A program made the position numbers and the translations under genes. The notes beneath the pieces are model-generated. The model was not told the DNA's origin, searched no databases, and saw only the letters and a program-made list of their open reading frames with translations. From Lophium mytilinum (lineage: Eukaryota > Ascomycota > Dothideomycetes > Mytilinidiales > Mytilinidiaceae): a stretch of 64,000 nt of DNA. This document shows, in pieces, positions 1 to 12,181 of this stretch. The stretch lies in assembly GCA_010093605.1 (NCBI GenBank), contig MU004191.1, positions 861,832-925,831 of the forward strand. The letters are read 5' to 3'. Within the stretch, counting starts at the first letter, position 1. Every line of letters begins with the position of its first letter.

Positions 1-801
1 AATCCAATCCAGTTGAAAATAGATAGGTGTGATATTCCAAGTTCTTTGAGGCATCCTTCGTCCGCGTAAAAACTTGTGTAGCTTGCGGAATCCCAGTGGG
101 GCTCTGGGATATTTGATATAGCATTGATCACAGATAATGCATCAGACGTATATTCGTCCTCTTTCCCAAGCCACACAATAACCTTTTGAGCAGCTTTGAA
201 TGTTTCTGCCATAAGGGCGACCTATCCATTCATTAGAAGGGGCTTTCGTTATGAGAGCTGGAACAACCACCTGAAGGTTTCTCTCGATGATGTTTTTCTG
301 ATCAACACATATAGCATCAATCCAATAGTAAGTAGACTCGGTAATGTTCCTAGTAGCACTAAGAGACTTGCATAGCATTTGCAAGGCATCTTTGAGATTT
401 GCGGTGACGAAGATGCTGGAATCGTCGCAGATGATGGGATATCGACGTATTCGTCCGGAAGAATCATTATTGCTGGGCAGGTCTAGTTTCTTTGAAGCAT
501 GCGGAAGACGAGTCGCGTTAGCTGAGGTTGCTGTTGGTCTTCGTCCTCTTGCAGCAGGTAATGAAGCTCTTGAGAGCTGGGGCAAGGGGTTGCCCCAAGT
601 ATAACTTAACGCGTCGAACGGCGGGGCTTCTTGAAGCTCATAGGCTTTTAACGAGCATGATATCTTGCCATCGTTCGCAGGGGACAGTTCCAAGAGACGT
701 ATCGAGGTTGCCGACGGCAATGGCGCATATTGGTACTGTCGAGTTCGCCAGATCTGGGTAAAGCGCGACCGGGCGTTGATGAAGAATCTGGGACTCCTCA
801 T
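1..801 (-). CDS. HET-domain (heterokaryon incompatibility) protein, 5' part; runs off the left edge
   Basis: Exon 1 is 801..271 and exon 2 is 221..<1, split by a 49-nt intron (270..222) with a CTAAT branch region and TAG acceptor; the junction keeps phase 0. The start at 801 is the ATG nearest the conserved block. The product shows the HET signature: a block with LSYTWG near residue 75, then YYWIDAICVDQ followed by ERN, and in exon 2 the KAAQKVIVWLG block. HET proteins take part in non-self recognition and programmed cell death when genetically different hyphae fuse; that role is known for the family and not shown here. The C-terminal half lies outside the window, so intactness cannot be judged. 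Confidence 0.85.
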
Positions 802-1504
802 AAGGCTCACAGTAGAAGTCCCAAAGCCTTCAGAGGTGGTATTTTGAAGTAGTAGTTCATGTGTAAAAGAAGGTGGAGGAGATGTAGGGAATGTTCCTGG
901 TGTCAGCTTCAACCGTGCATGCGGAGCCAGTCGCGAACAGCTGTGGCGGTGCATAGCTGTGGCGGTGCATCATCTTACCCCTTCCAACCTTCAGAAGTAG
1001 TGTTAGCCGAACTGATGTTCACCTGGCACCCTGCTCAAGTGGACAGGCCGAAAGTGTTTTGCGGGTCATTTTGACCTTCGAAAGACGCTGTAATGTCTCC
1101 AGGTAAGCGTAGTTGAATCAGAATACTTCCACATGTATGTACTGTACATAGCAACGTCCGAAGGTCTTCAATTACGTTTAAGAGTTGGGAAAAAATGCCA
1201 TGAACTGTCCCCTAAGATTGAATAGTAGTTCAGATTTCAGCTTTAGTATGTTGACTCAAAGATAGCTCACCACTTTAACTCGACAACATGATTGAGTGCA
1301 TTGTCAGCGACGCTATATAGTATTGGAGGAGCTTCTTTCGCTATCTTCGAATACGACTTTCCGAACCAAGCCGTGGAAACCTTTTGCGGATCCACTTCAT
1401 CTACGACCAAGAAATTAAGAGAGGAGTATACGCAGTTACCTAATACCTAAGCGCCCCCATTCGTTACCGTCGTTTGATCCCCTTTTCCACACATCCATGC
1501 AGGC
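802..1504. other. Intergenic, no gene seen
   Basis: This holds the upstream region of the HET gene and the downstream region of the Kelch gene. The only structure noticed is a 16-bp unit (agctgtggcggtgcat) present twice head to tail at 939-970. Short open frames here have no recognisable content. Confidence 0.5.
939..970. repeat. 16-bp perfect tandem duplication
   Basis: The unit agctgtggcggtgcat occurs at 939-954 and again at 955-970 with no gap. It lies about 140 bp upstream of the HET start codon. Two copies only; probably a replication-slippage product. Confidence 0.8.
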
Positions 1505-3833
1505 CTACGCCATATCATCCGCCTTAATCACAGGTACTCCTAGCCTCCCCCCGGTCGGAACCGCCGTCCCGCTCAACTCGGCTCTCTCGCCCGCCTTCCC
1601 AACCACCGCCCCATCTCTATCCGCTTCACTCACCCCGTGCTGCTCATCCATCTCTACCCTCTGCTGTGCTTCAAGCTCAGCCCTATCACCTCTCCAATCC
1701 TGTCCATGGACCTCTGCTAGCGACGTCGGTGATAGCTCGTGCGGGTCCCCTTTAGCCTCCAGCTCCCACGGCAATTCCACCCCAGGCGCTTCGAGGGCGT
1801 GCTTGTTGTCGCCCACAGCTTCAAGTCGCTCACCAGTCGTCGGAGCTTCGTTCATAGGCGTCGCGGGGCGGCTTGGGGGTTTAGGGTGGCGCTTCCTGTA
1901 GATAAGATACGCGACGGCAAGGAGAACGGCGAAGCCAGCGATAGACCCAATAACTGCGCCGACAATCGTACCAGTGTGCGATTTCTTATGGGTTGTCTGG
2001 GGCGTAGCGGTCGCAGTCGGACCCAGGGTTGTTCTTGTTGCGCTCATCACAGCCGCCAACGCTGTGTTTCCATACCCTTTCTCCGGCGCTTTGAGTGTTG
2101 CGGCACCAAGGGGGTCACCGCCGATTGCGTTCACGATGGCGGGGGTGACGTTGTAGGCGGGTGCGTCTTCGATGAAGACGGTGCCCCATAGTGCGGCTGA
2201 GAGGTCATATATTGCGACGCCGCGGACTTCCCAGTCGCAATAGTCCGTGGTCTTGTTTAGAGATCCGCCAACGGTTAGGAGTTGGCGTTTCCCCGGGCCC
2301 ACGATGTGGCAGGTATGACCCCAGCGAGGAGAGGATCCGGGGCCGTATATGAGGGTCCAGGTGAAGGAAGGGAGGGACAGAGCGTATATGTCGTCGAATA
2401 GTGTCATGTTGGAGGAGGTAGGATCGCGGCCGCCGTAGAGGTATCTGCGAGGGTTCAGAAGATGTCGCAAGGAGTCAAGAAGTCCGACTACGTAAGCGAG
2501 TACAAGATAAGGAGAAGTATGTACAAATTGAAGAAATGATGTAGTAAGAGTTGAGAAACGATGAATGGAGAAGTAAATGACATAGTATTGTACGTAGATA
2601 GCTAGCTACGTACATATTCTGGGACGAGTTATCTGGGGCAGAAGCGAGCACGACGCATGAATCGATCCGGGGAGGCGGTATGCTGCCCGTCGTGGCCTGA
2701 GTATACCAAGTCCCGTTGGTGGCTGGGGCTTCGAGGTACGAAGCAATATCAAAGACATCGACAGTATCGTATGTAGCCTAGCTGTATTAGGGCATGTCGA
2801 GGAAGGTTTCTGCTAACGTACGAGAGTTTGCGCTCTGAATGGCCCCGGGCCAGATTGATTGCGGTACGCGCCTCCCAAAGCGACTAATATACCGCTTCGG
2901 CCAACGTCTGGTACATACTGCATACTTCCACCGACTCGAGGGTAAGTACTGTCGTTGAGTCCTGGAGTCGAGATGTTCGCAAACGTTTGGTTGGTTAAAT
3001 TTATGACGACCATCCCAGCGAGATTGAGAGTGTTATCACCGAGATCATTAGTTGTAAACCTAGTACCGTTATCGATCTGACCATTCAGGTAGAACGCCAA
3101 TCCTTGGTCCGGCGCTTCTGCAGAGAGACCATAATTTGGCTCTTCGTCGAGCGGACTTTCGGGGAACGGTGCCCATCGTTTGGCGTCAGTGTCGAAGGAC
3201 CACAGCGGTGTTGCAGAGCTTTGCATCGCCTGCCAGCCTGGAAACGAAGTGTTGCCTGTGAAGGAAGTCCCGCCGAACGTCCATATGCGCGAGTCGTCCG
3301 CTGGACCTTGGTAGGAAGCGCCACGGATAAGACCGGTTTGGGGAGTAACACCGGTTGCTGCATTTACTGATTTGTTCAATTTTGCTTCCGTAATGTTTGT
3401 CCACCAATTCCAAGTCTGGTCGAGCAGGACTGTGATCGTATACAAGTCTTCTTCGTGTTAATATGGGCCAAGTAGGGCTGGCCGGTTGTCACTTACTGAC
3501 TCCAATGGTGTTTGGAACATTAGTGCCTGGTAATGTTAGCCTGCTTGTAAGAAACAGGGAGCAAGTTACAAACCATTAGTGTAATTGGCATTGTCTAGAC
3601 GGAAAGTTTCAATGCCTCCATCAATATAGAGTGTATTATTCCTTATTGTTGCTGAGATTGTCAGGTGACGTTAAAATCAAGAGATGGAATTGCCACAAAC
3701 AGGAGTGCTGCCATCGTTCGCAGTGATTGTAAATTGGATCAAGCTGCGCAGCGCATACGCCTAGGAGAAGCAGAATAGCAATCTTAGAGAGAAAGAACGA
3801 TCCTGACCCTCTATAGAGACTGGAAGTTTCCAT
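1505..3833 (-). CDS. Kelch-repeat membrane protein with signal peptide and cytoplasmic tail
   Basis: Six exons: 3833..3701, 3651..3574, 3526..3497, 3450..2822, 2777..2614 and 2444..1505, with introns of 44-169 nt. The sum is 1974 nt, or 657 aa, with every junction in frame. Residues 1-30 look like a signal peptide (AILLLLGVCAA). Kelch-type beta-propeller blocks follow (YIDGG, WTFGG, YLYGGRDP, RWGHTCHIVG). Around residue 480 there is one membrane segment (GTIVGAVIGSIAGFAVLLAV) followed by YRKRHPK, so the roughly 150-residue acidic tail should be cytoplasmic. Fungal proteins of this layout are usually called Kelch or galactose-oxidase-like cell-surface proteins; the ligand is unknown. The 30-nt third exon is small but preserves frame. 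The first-exon acceptor at 3450 could shift by 3 nt without changing frame. Confidence 0.85.
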
Positions 3834-6800
3834 GATCACGTGGGTGCGAAAGAGCAGGCTCCCTCCAGCCACGGCCCTTACCTGAGCAGCGGAAGCTCAA
3901 AGCTGACTGCTAGGGTATCGATTCGATGGCACCAATGCGAGCGATGTGGTTCGGATAGTCGTCTCTCAAAATAGCTCTCTGTACCTGATCGTGAAGCATT
4001 TTTAGACACAGGAAAAGTCGGGGCATTGGGGGTTGGTGCGGGTTAACAATTCGCGGTGATTATGCGGGGGCGACCGGTCCAGAAACGATCCACAGCGAAG
4101 GATGGCTACTTTTCAGCAATGGCTTGTAACAGTGAGTTTTAGCGGAGGTCGCTATGCAGTCGATCGCGGCGATTGCTCTCGAGCAGCAGTATTTGCTCGA
4201 AGATGGACCCAAGCTTGTCCCAAAGCCGTTAAGTATACCGATAGTCGCAGTCCAAGCTCCGCGCTACCCCGAAAGATCAGTAGGTGCATTATCGCCAGCT
4301 GAAAAATGAATGGACCCACGGTGTAACAAGGCGTGCTATATGCAAGGCTATTGGCGAGGACCCTGAGCACGGTAACGAGCTTTCAAGCCGTCCACGGCTG
4401 ACTCATCTTACTCAGAAATGGCGAGGATGGGACAAGGACCGGAAGCTTGGGCCGAAGGCAAATCTTCGCTCCAAATTGCGCTAAGTACGGGAAGAGACCC
4501 TCGGATGACTTGTCTCCCGAGGCCTACAACACCTTGTCACAAATCTGTGTATTCGACGTCTGCCGCTGCTCGAAGCCCCGCGATACTTTCTCGGGGATTC
4601 GAATCTCATCTTTTGGCCATATTTGAAACATCTTTGAACCAGCTGGGCCTACTCGGGAAGTGGCTGGTGATAGTACTGTACGCACGTGTACATGTGTCCC
4701 GTTACTCCAGATTTCTTTTGTTGCGTTGAAAAATCGTAAAATGTGGCAGAAAACTGTACACGAATCGATAACGAGGTTCTGTAACTCTCGAATAATATGG
4801 CAGCAGCAGCTGTAGTGGCTGCATCGCATCATGTATCCTCTCGGCGGCGGTTTGGACGCTTTCAATATCTATGGGACCAGAAAGGGCCTTGGAAAACCCA
4901 CTCGCTTGGCAATCGCTGTGTCTTTTCCTTTCTTTGATCTTTGAAACATCTAGATGCCTCTTTAGTCTCTAGACCTAGGGCCAGTCTTTGTGGCTGATTT
5001 TTCTAAGTTCCGTCTACAGTAAGTACTTCTGGAACCAGGATACTCAGGAGACGGAAAGTAGATTGCAGTAGTCTCAAGATCTGTGATAAGCTCTGGGTAG
5101 GGCCTCAATCAAGAAGCGCCATTTCGGGATCCAAGAGGGCACCGCGTCCGAACTATTGATAGGCAGAGCTCAATTCAGAGAAAGGACATGAACTCACCAC
5201 GCCAGTTGCGATCCCCCCTCGGTTACAAATGGAATGCCTTCAATAAAATCGCGACGAGAGAAGAGCCGGCTAGACAGTCGGACGACATACGCGTCTAAAC
5301 AATGTGGAGAGGAAACCGAGAAACATCTCGGAAGAGAGAAAAACAGTGATATTGACTACAGCATTCGACGCAACCCTCAATGAGACTATAGTTATGGGAC
5401 TGGATGCTGCGAGCAAACACAGAAGAGTACCAAGCGATGTTTAGAGGAGATCGGACGTTGAAGAAAGGTATAGCTATATTTAGCGCGGAGAAAATGACGG
5501 ACCGGAAGCTGACATATCTCAACTTCAATCCTACATCACTTTCCTTGTGAGATCCTTTCGAATATCAGACCTGTTAGTATTTGCCAGTCATCAGTATGTA
5601 TCAGGAGCATAAGGAAATGCCACTACAGCAGCAAGCTGTTGATTTTGCATCTACCAGAAGAAAGGAGACGGCGGCACATGCGTGAGTGTGATTTCCAACG
5701 TTCTCTGTAAGATTAGCGTGGTACACATTGTGACAGCTACGTCAAGACTTTCTCCTAAGTGATCGGGAAGAAGTCCGGTTCTGGCTACGCTTCAAAAGAG
5801 TAACCATGGCATGTAGGTTTGTTTCACCTACGTAATCCGTAATCGCATGGGTCGAGGGAACTTGTCCTTCTCTTTCTCGATGCCTTGTCGATAGGCCCCG
5901 ATCGTGACGAGCAGTTCGGAGTCATTTCAAGAGCTAGCGCATTAAAGAAGTAAAGATAGAATTGACAGTTAGCCAAACTACTAACCTTTATATCTTTCCG
6001 GTTTTACTGTCCTCCGTCACAACGTCCTGCCGTATTCACAACAGGGAGCTTAAATGGCTGGGCATATAGCCAAGTGATCTGGCGAGCTATCATCATACAC
6101 GAAGTCGTTGGCAAATAGACTCACAAGATCATAAACACCGCACACGTCTGGTACTTGCCTCTTTACGACTGCCACCGGGACATAAATCGAGATGGACCTT
6201 TTAGGGCTTGATACCGCTCCGCCGCTAGTTAATGAGCATCATCGACAATGATGGTTAGCGTGCACGTTGTCGGCGACGTAGTTGCTAATAGCAGTTTTCA
6301 TAAGGTCCACCACGGCCCACCACGCCACCATGTCGCCGGATGCTGGGGTCGGTAGTCAGAACTCCTGTAACAGGGATTAGCATCATCTCAGTGCCTTTGA
6401 AATGTTGTGCTTATACGCACGCTGAACTGGGTCTCAAGGACACCGTCAAGTAGCTGATGTGTATCCTTGTATAGCCCTTGGAGGCCAGCAACGAGCGTCG
6501 TATTCTGGATTCCGGCGTTAAGCAGCGGCCGCAACCACAGGCTTCAAGTTTGAATAGGAGGCCTTCGCCATCTGGGGTTCGATTCCAGGCGCTGTGAACC
6601 ACGGAAGTGCCCGTCTGCAGCTTCCACGTCGCTCGTCAGGACAGTCTTACCAGAGATCTTACTGAATGTTACCTTATTGTCTCTCGAAAATATTAATCGT
6701 GAGATTGATGAAGTTAACTTCCTCACGCATTCAAACATCCTCAACACGACTCTGTCAAGCTCCATCGAACGTTAGCTAAGTGCCAGTCTATGAATAGCAT

Positions 6801-7416
6801 GTTCCACTCTTAGACTTCCAACTCTAAATCATACTCTCTCTACGCTCTTTGCATACACTTGCGTCGCACTGATTGAGGCCTTTTGGTATATGAAAGCAAG
6901 CCAACTGTTTCTGTCGTTCTGAAAACGCTCCGGGTCAATGCGACGGTGTTGACCTACCATTGCCTGGTCAAGAACGTCTGACTATTTACACCTTGCGCTA
7001 TCTCCTTTCCGAGCAATACTCTCCGATTGGTTAGCCAGCAATGTGGATTCTAGTGCTAAGCTGCATTAGGTTAACCGTCTCCTATTGGCCAGCCTCAAAC
7101 CCCTCAACCTACTTTTACATAGCTCAATGCCCTTCATGACGCCTCGACAAGGGCGAACAGGGCCATCGTTCGGACTTAACTATCAGTTTACCACGGAATT
7201 TGCTAAAGGCCGCTCGATAGCCTGTCCATCATCCTACCGACGCCGGTTTCCCTTATTGCTTAAAGTGCCCATCAAACAATATATAAAGCCTCGGCCACTC
7301 CATCCTGAAAGTACTCAAGCAAGCACTTTCATACCTGCATCTATCTTTCGATTCGCCTTACAGTCTTCCATACCTTGAACTGGACGAACCCTTTCAAACA
7401 ATCAATCTATTCAGCC
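3834..7416. other. 3.6-kb stretch without a recognisable gene
   Basis: Both strands show only short open frames (up to about 113 codons) with no family motif. No transposase or reverse-transcriptase motifs, terminal repeats or coherent splice pattern were seen. A tRNA B-box-like string lies near 6579 but lacks a foldable body. The last 140 bp form the promoter of the dehydrogenase at 7417. The stretch may be decayed mobile or gene sequence, but nothing in it proves that. Confidence 0.5.
7280..7287 (+). promoter_or_regulatory. TATA box of the short-chain dehydrogenase gene
   Basis: A perfect TATATAAA lies 130 bp upstream of the ATG at 7417, followed by a C/T-rich leader. Spacing suggests transcription starting around 7310-7320. 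Confidence 0.6.
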
Positions 7417-8538
7417 ATGTCCGCCGACGTTGCCACCCAACCCCTCAACCTTCCTCTCTACGCCACCACTGAGAAGTGCTCAGGCGGCACCTACATCGTC
7501 ACAGGCGCCAACACCGGTCTCGGCTTCGAAGCGGCCAAACATCTCGTAGCCCTCGGCTCCGCCAAAGTTATCTTAGGCGTCCGCAACCTCGCCGCAGGTG
7601 AAGAAGCCAAAGCCAAGATCGAGGCCGCAACCGGAATCACCAACGTGGCCGAAGTATGGGAGCTCAACCTTTCTAGTTACGATTCCGTCAAGTCGTTCGC
7701 AAAGAAAGCGATTGCAGAGCTGGATCGCATCGATGCGCTCATCGAGAACGCCGCCGTCGCCGGGAGTCAGAGAGTTATCGCGGAAGGGCATTTGCAGAGC
7801 ATTACTGTTAATGTGCTTAGTACGCTTTTGCTTGGTGTACTTCTGCTGCCAAAGTTGAAGGAGAGCGCGAAGCAGTATGGTATCGTTCCGCATCTCGTCA
7901 TCGTCTCGAGCGGAGTTAGCTTCGACTACAAGGACGGATGGGCGAAGATCAAAGATGATCCATTGGTGAAGGCGGATGCGTTTGAAGACGCTGCTATTAT
8001 GCAACAGTAGGGAGCCTCCAAAGGAAAATGCCACTGTCTTCCTAGTCCCAGCTGACACCGAGCTCCCTAGATATCCCTTGTCGAAGCTCCTAGAGGTCTT
8101 CGCGATTCGTGAGCTGGCAAGCTTGCTCCCACTATCTCGTACCGGAGTCGTAATGAACCTTGTGTGCCCCGGCCTCTGCAAGACTGACCTCGCTCGAAAC
8201 GCTCCCCCTGCTTTCCGCGAGACTATCGCTGCCATGCATGCGAAGTCTGGGCGCACCGCCGAGGACGGCAGCCGGACGCTATTGCATGGTGCAGTTGCTG
8301 GCCCCGAGAGCCACGGATGCTTCCTTAGCGATTGCAAGATTGCTCAGTGAGTCGGCACCTATGATTTTGTTCGCTTAACTCTCCGGATTCATGCTGATCT
8401 AGCTGTGATTGAAGGCAAAAGGTGCCCAGTTGGGTGACCGATGAAGAAGGAAGCGCTTCACAGAAGCATACCTGGGAACTTATTGCCAGTGAGCTAGAGG
8501 CTACGGAGCCAGGTTGTGTGAAGAATATCCTGCAGTGA
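7417..8538 (+). CDS. Short-chain dehydrogenase/reductase (SDR)
   Basis: Three exons, 7417..8006, 8071..8346 and 8415..8538, give 990 nt, or 329 aa, fully in frame. The NAD(P)-binding glycine motif TGANTGLG is at residues 29-36. The catalytic serine lies in VSSG near 164, and YPLSK (Tyr198, Lys202) is the YxxxK pair. The tyrosine is restored by the first intron (64 nt, CTGAC branch), whose retention would put a stop at 8008. The NNAG motif is changed to ENAA. The C-terminus ends with a KVPSWVTDEEG-type stretch seen in fungal SDRs often placed with retinol or secondary-metabolite reductases; the substrate is unknown. The second acceptor (GAAG at 8411-8414) was chosen because the nearer TAG leaves an in-frame stop. 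It converges on the regulator-like gene ending at 8651. Confidence 0.87.
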
Positions 8539-8650
8539 TGGTGCATTGTCGCATATCAACTCGCTATTAGAGTACTTTTTGAAGTCGTCGAGACGATAAG
8601 GCGTCAAAACCGTATCAATTCTGTAGCAGCCACTAGAAGGTTTTTGATTC

Positions 8651-10207
8651 CTAGGAAGCTCTCTTGTAAAGTAATTGACCTGGGTTGTCGTGAACAGCGC
8701 CAACCCAAGGGAATTTGATAAGCGTCCGGCGTACATCGTCCCAGGTGTGAAGGCTTAGAGCGTCTCTTGTCCGGACTATTTTTGGATCTAGCCATGCATC
8801 ATCAATTTGCTTGAAAACCGAAACTCCTCCGATGAACAGCACCCAAAGTAGCAACTCGTGGCTCTCTTCCTCATCTTCAAGCTCCTCTTTGGCAGCTGAA
8901 TGAGCTAATTGCGAGAGAAGTGGAATCTCCACGATCCTGCGGTCAAGTCGCCTTAAGAGCGTCATGAGGAATAAGGCTAGTCCCAGATGCACAATGTTGA
9001 TTAGAGGGCTGGTGGAGCGTGGTCCTCCTAAAGGGCGTATACGAACGAGGCGATATCCTAGCAATATGAGAGTGTCATGAAATATCTGCGAGTTCAATGC
9101 TGATCGGCATCCATCGCTTGCGTCGTTGAGCAGCTGCGCGAGATAAACCATATCTACGAGGAGATCCTGGAGCTCAGTGCTCAGTTGTTTGAAAAGCTTA
9201 GTATCGAGGACATTAGGATGGTGTCGTCCGCTATCCTGGTGTTTGAAGCTGCTGGCAAGCCCGACGACGGCAGTACTAGTGGGGATGATGTCCTCGATGC
9301 TGAAACGTGTTGCAGAGCCCAGAAAGAGAGCGTACTCGAGTTCGGCACTTTTCGGAAGTATTAGCGTCATTCTATGGAACGAATCGTGATTCGTGTAGAT
9401 GACAAAAATTACCTGAAAATCTTTTTAGCTATCCCAGGAGCGTCCCTTGTGAGCTTGCAGATCCCACCTCGCAGCTCGACCATCCGATGAAGCCCTTCTA
9501 GGTGAACGAGGCCTTGGCAGTACCGATTTTGTATGCGCTCATATTGAGTTAACAACAGTACTACCGCAATAGTTGTGTTAGAAACCGTGTCCTTTCCTGA
9601 TAGCCTTTCGTTGACCAGGCGGAACGTGCATGATAGGTGGCGCAGAGCCTCAGCGGGTTCTTCCTGCTTTGTGACCAGGTTATTCAAGGCTATAGTTGAC
9701 ACGGCTACAGCACAATGAAAGCCTAGGTTGGTGTTATTAGAGTATGTAAGGATGCATGATACAGTTTGAAAATGTGAGAAGGTAGTACGCACAGGCTTCG
9801 TCCAGGAACATAAATTGTACCCACATCGCAGAAGCACCTGTGGAATCAATCGCATCACTCAACTCGGGTACGTGACGAGGCGCGCTGATAAAGGAAAATG
9901 CTCTCTGGACGAGGTGTTTGGACCCAGGAGGCTGTTCTGGAAAAGAGAGAACGGACAACCAATCACCAATCAGCTTTGGGGTTCCAGGAACCATATCTTT
10001 GGTGCATTCCAAGTCGTACGTATGCTCGGAGATCTTCGGGATATGAATTATAGCTTTTGAAGTCTCAGGTCTTCGTTCAAAGGCCTTGATTCTCGAAGGC
10101 CGCACAATCTTTCTACCGACATTCTTCCCCATGGCAACATGGCTGCGAATCCGTCTTCTTGTAGCTCGGTCGATGGAAGCATTGCTATCGATAAATTGGA
10201 AAGGCAT
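8651..10207 (-). CDS. Fungal transcription-factor-domain-like protein without a Zn2Cys6 cluster
   Basis: Three exons, 10207..9793, 9722..9413 and 9371..8651, give 1446 nt, or 481 aa. Introns are 70 and 41 nt with canonical ends. The N-terminus has the basic block ATRRRIRSHVAMGKNVGRK, typical of many fungal proteins whose C-terminal part resembles the helical regulatory domain of Zn2Cys6 factors (DUF3468/Fungal_trans_2 type). The rest is leucine-rich and helical (LINIVHLGLALFLMTLLRR and similar). No cysteine cluster is present, so direct DNA binding is uncertain. It converges with the dehydrogenase 112 bp away. Family assignment is from overall appearance, not from a catalytic motif. Confidence 0.75.
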
Positions 10208-10867
10208 GGTTGGTAGTGCTGTTCATCAGGCTCATTCGTGTTCCCAGCAGCGTGGAGGTATGGATGTACGAGGTGCAGAAACGGATTTAGCGGGTTTAGT
10301 AGAATGAGCTAGCTCTGTGCGACACAACTCTGGCCTGAATTCCAGATACTCCCGTTAGGTTGAGATGACCTTTTCTTTGCCGAAAATTCTTTCAGTCCTG
10401 TGATGAAGAGCAATTATGAAGAATGAGGTCAGAGGATAGAGGGGATTCATCCGAGCTGATCAGTCATTGCGCACGTGACTACCATCAGTCCAACCTCCAC
10501 AACTATCCCAGCAGTCTATATCTGTGGCCCCCTCCCTACTTACACAGGTTCTATTTATGGGTTTGATTGTTTGATATTGCCTTGTGTTTATAAGATTGCA
10601 TTTTCCGAGCTGTCAATCGCGTATTTCCGCATTAGGACATAAGTTTATAGCTAGCTGTTGCCGTCGAAGATGGTTCAATACCAATTGAGTGAATTAGGCA
10701 AATTACTTGAACCCGCGCTATAAGGTCCATGCGTGCGTATTATATTACTGCTTTCGCCGCTCCAAAATTAGTAGCACTGAACTTCTCAACGTAAAGCCTG
10801 AGCGCAGTGAGACATATCTGAGAAATTCACCTTTCCTATCAACAACTTATAAAGCAAGCCCGCATTA
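10208..10867. other. Intergenic promoter region between divergent genes
   Basis: This region separates the regulator-like gene (minus) from the F-box-like gene (plus). It is moderately AT-rich and contains a CACGTG E-box at 10472-10477. No gene was seen. Confidence 0.5.
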
Positions 10868-12181
10868 ATGGAATCCTCGAACACGAACATTGGCCCACTA
10901 ACTACACCTACCAGACCACCATCAACCCTAGGCTACTTTGACTCAGAGGTCTGTCCGCGCACTTCGCGCATAACGCCGCATCCAAGGAAATCACTTGAAT
11001 CACTTCAGCGCATCATGGCGACCACGAGCACAAGTTTAGTCGGAACCATTGTCTCCGAGTCTTCAGATCACAACATCCTCGGAAAGCTCATGAGATTGAA
11101 CATTCTTGAGCACACTCGGCAGGAGAGAGAAAAGCACCATGCTGAACAGGCTATGATTGCAGCCACTCGCAATGCCACTCAAAGTTGTTTCTACCAACTA
11201 CCTGCGGAGCTCATCCTCACGGTCGCTGATGTTCTGACAACTCCATCGCTAATCAGCCTTCGAGGAACATGCTTGAAGCTACGTGAGATAGTCAAGCAAC
11301 CCCCGATGATCCAAGCAGATGAACGCCACGAAATACGACACATTCTCCGCCGCGACGCATACACGAGCTACTGTAACTCTACGAATGAAAACCGGATCGG
11401 AATGAGGAAGAAAGGTTGCAGCTTCTGCAAGACCACACATCAGCTTCACATGTTCACCGCCGCGGAGCTCAGAAATCCACCATCTCAACGCCTCTGCCGG
11501 GGCAGCTCCGGCTCCATAAAGCTCTGCAAACACATGAACCTCGGTCTCGAGGATCTTCAGAAATTGAAGTTCAACCAAAGCTTCGATTGCAGGCACTTGG
11601 ATCATGGCTTTGACAACGACCATCCTCGGATCTGCTGCGGCACGGGCCACATATCCAGAACCTCGACCTGGGCGTTGACATCAGACTACAACGTCCGCAT
11701 TTGCACCATAACGCGCTTGGCTCCCTTAACACGAGGACATTTGGAGAGAGCTTTCGTTAGGATGAAAAGGCTGCTGTATTTCTGTCCCCACATGCCGGTG
11801 ACCGACTGCATGTTCAAATTGTATGAGCAGGTGGATTGCCGGTTCATGAATGGGTTTAGTCATTCCACGCCCAACGGATTAGGATGCCGACATTGTGGCG
11901 ACTCGGTTAGCTGTGAAGCCAAGGGTTGTTCGACGAGGTGTGTTCTGTTTCGTTGGCGCAATCACCTGACGGGACTGGACGAGATCACGCTGAAAGTGAC
12001 GAGAGGGTTTGGGCGAGGGGAGGCGACGGATCTGGAATGGCTTGCGCAATTAGATCCAAGCTCGAGTGTATTGACGGCTGATGTCTCACTCACGCGAAAG
12101 GTCTTAGGGGCTCTGGGAATGCTGGCGTTGCGCTCTCGATCAGCGAGTAGTGATCCGTGGATAGCTTCGAGGTGGTGCTAG
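10868..12181 (+). CDS. F-box-like domain protein, cysteine-rich
   Basis: A single open frame of 437 aa. Residues about 107-142 read as an F-box-like helix set: it begins FYQLPAELILTVADVL, continues SLISLRGTCLKLREIV, and matches the LPxELxLxIxxxL/L...R.TC pattern. F-box proteins recruit substrates to SCF ubiquitin ligases through Skp1; that is family knowledge. The remainder has many Cys/His residues (CSFCKTTH, CRHCGDSVSCEAKGCSTRC) that could bind metal. The first ATG was taken; a second in-frame ATG at residue 50 would remove a Ser/Thr/Pro-rich leader without touching the domain. No introns. Confidence 0.75.
   Translation: MESSNTNIGPLTTPTRPPSTLGYFDSEVCPRTSRITPHPRKSLESLQRIMATTSTSLVGTIVSESSDHNILGKLMRLNILEHTRQEREKHHAEQAMIAATRNATQSCFYQLPAELILTVADVLTTPSLISLRGTCLKLREIVKQPPMIQADERHEIRHILRRDAYTSYCNSTNENRIGMRKKGCSFCKTTHQLHMFTAAELRNPPSQRLCRGSSGSIKLCKHMNLGLEDLQKLKFNQSFDCRHLDHGFDNDHPRICCGTGHISRTSTWALTSDYNVRICTITRLAPLTRGHLERAFVRMKRLLYFCPHMPVTDCMFKLYEQVDCRFMNGFSHSTPNGLGCRHCGDSVSCEAKGCSTRCVLFRWRNHLTGLDEITLKVTRGFGRGEATDLEWLAQLDPSSSVLTADVSLTRKVLGALGMLALRSRSASSDPWIASRWC

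Noticed and set aside
6560-6602. tRNA-like 3' part: a ggttcgattcc B-box followed by gaacca
   Set aside because: The T-stem does not pair properly, no A-box lies at the right distance, and no 5' acceptor strand matches. Treated as chance.
8001-8070. Apparent premature stop in the short-chain dehydrogenase gene
   Set aside because: A canonical 64-nt intron with a CTGAC branch removes it and restores the catalytic YPLSK. The gene is intact.
10472-10477. Recurrent CACGTG E-boxes in intergenic regions across the window
   Set aside because: About a dozen occurrences in 64 kb is close to chance expectation for a 6-mer, so no shared regulon is claimed.
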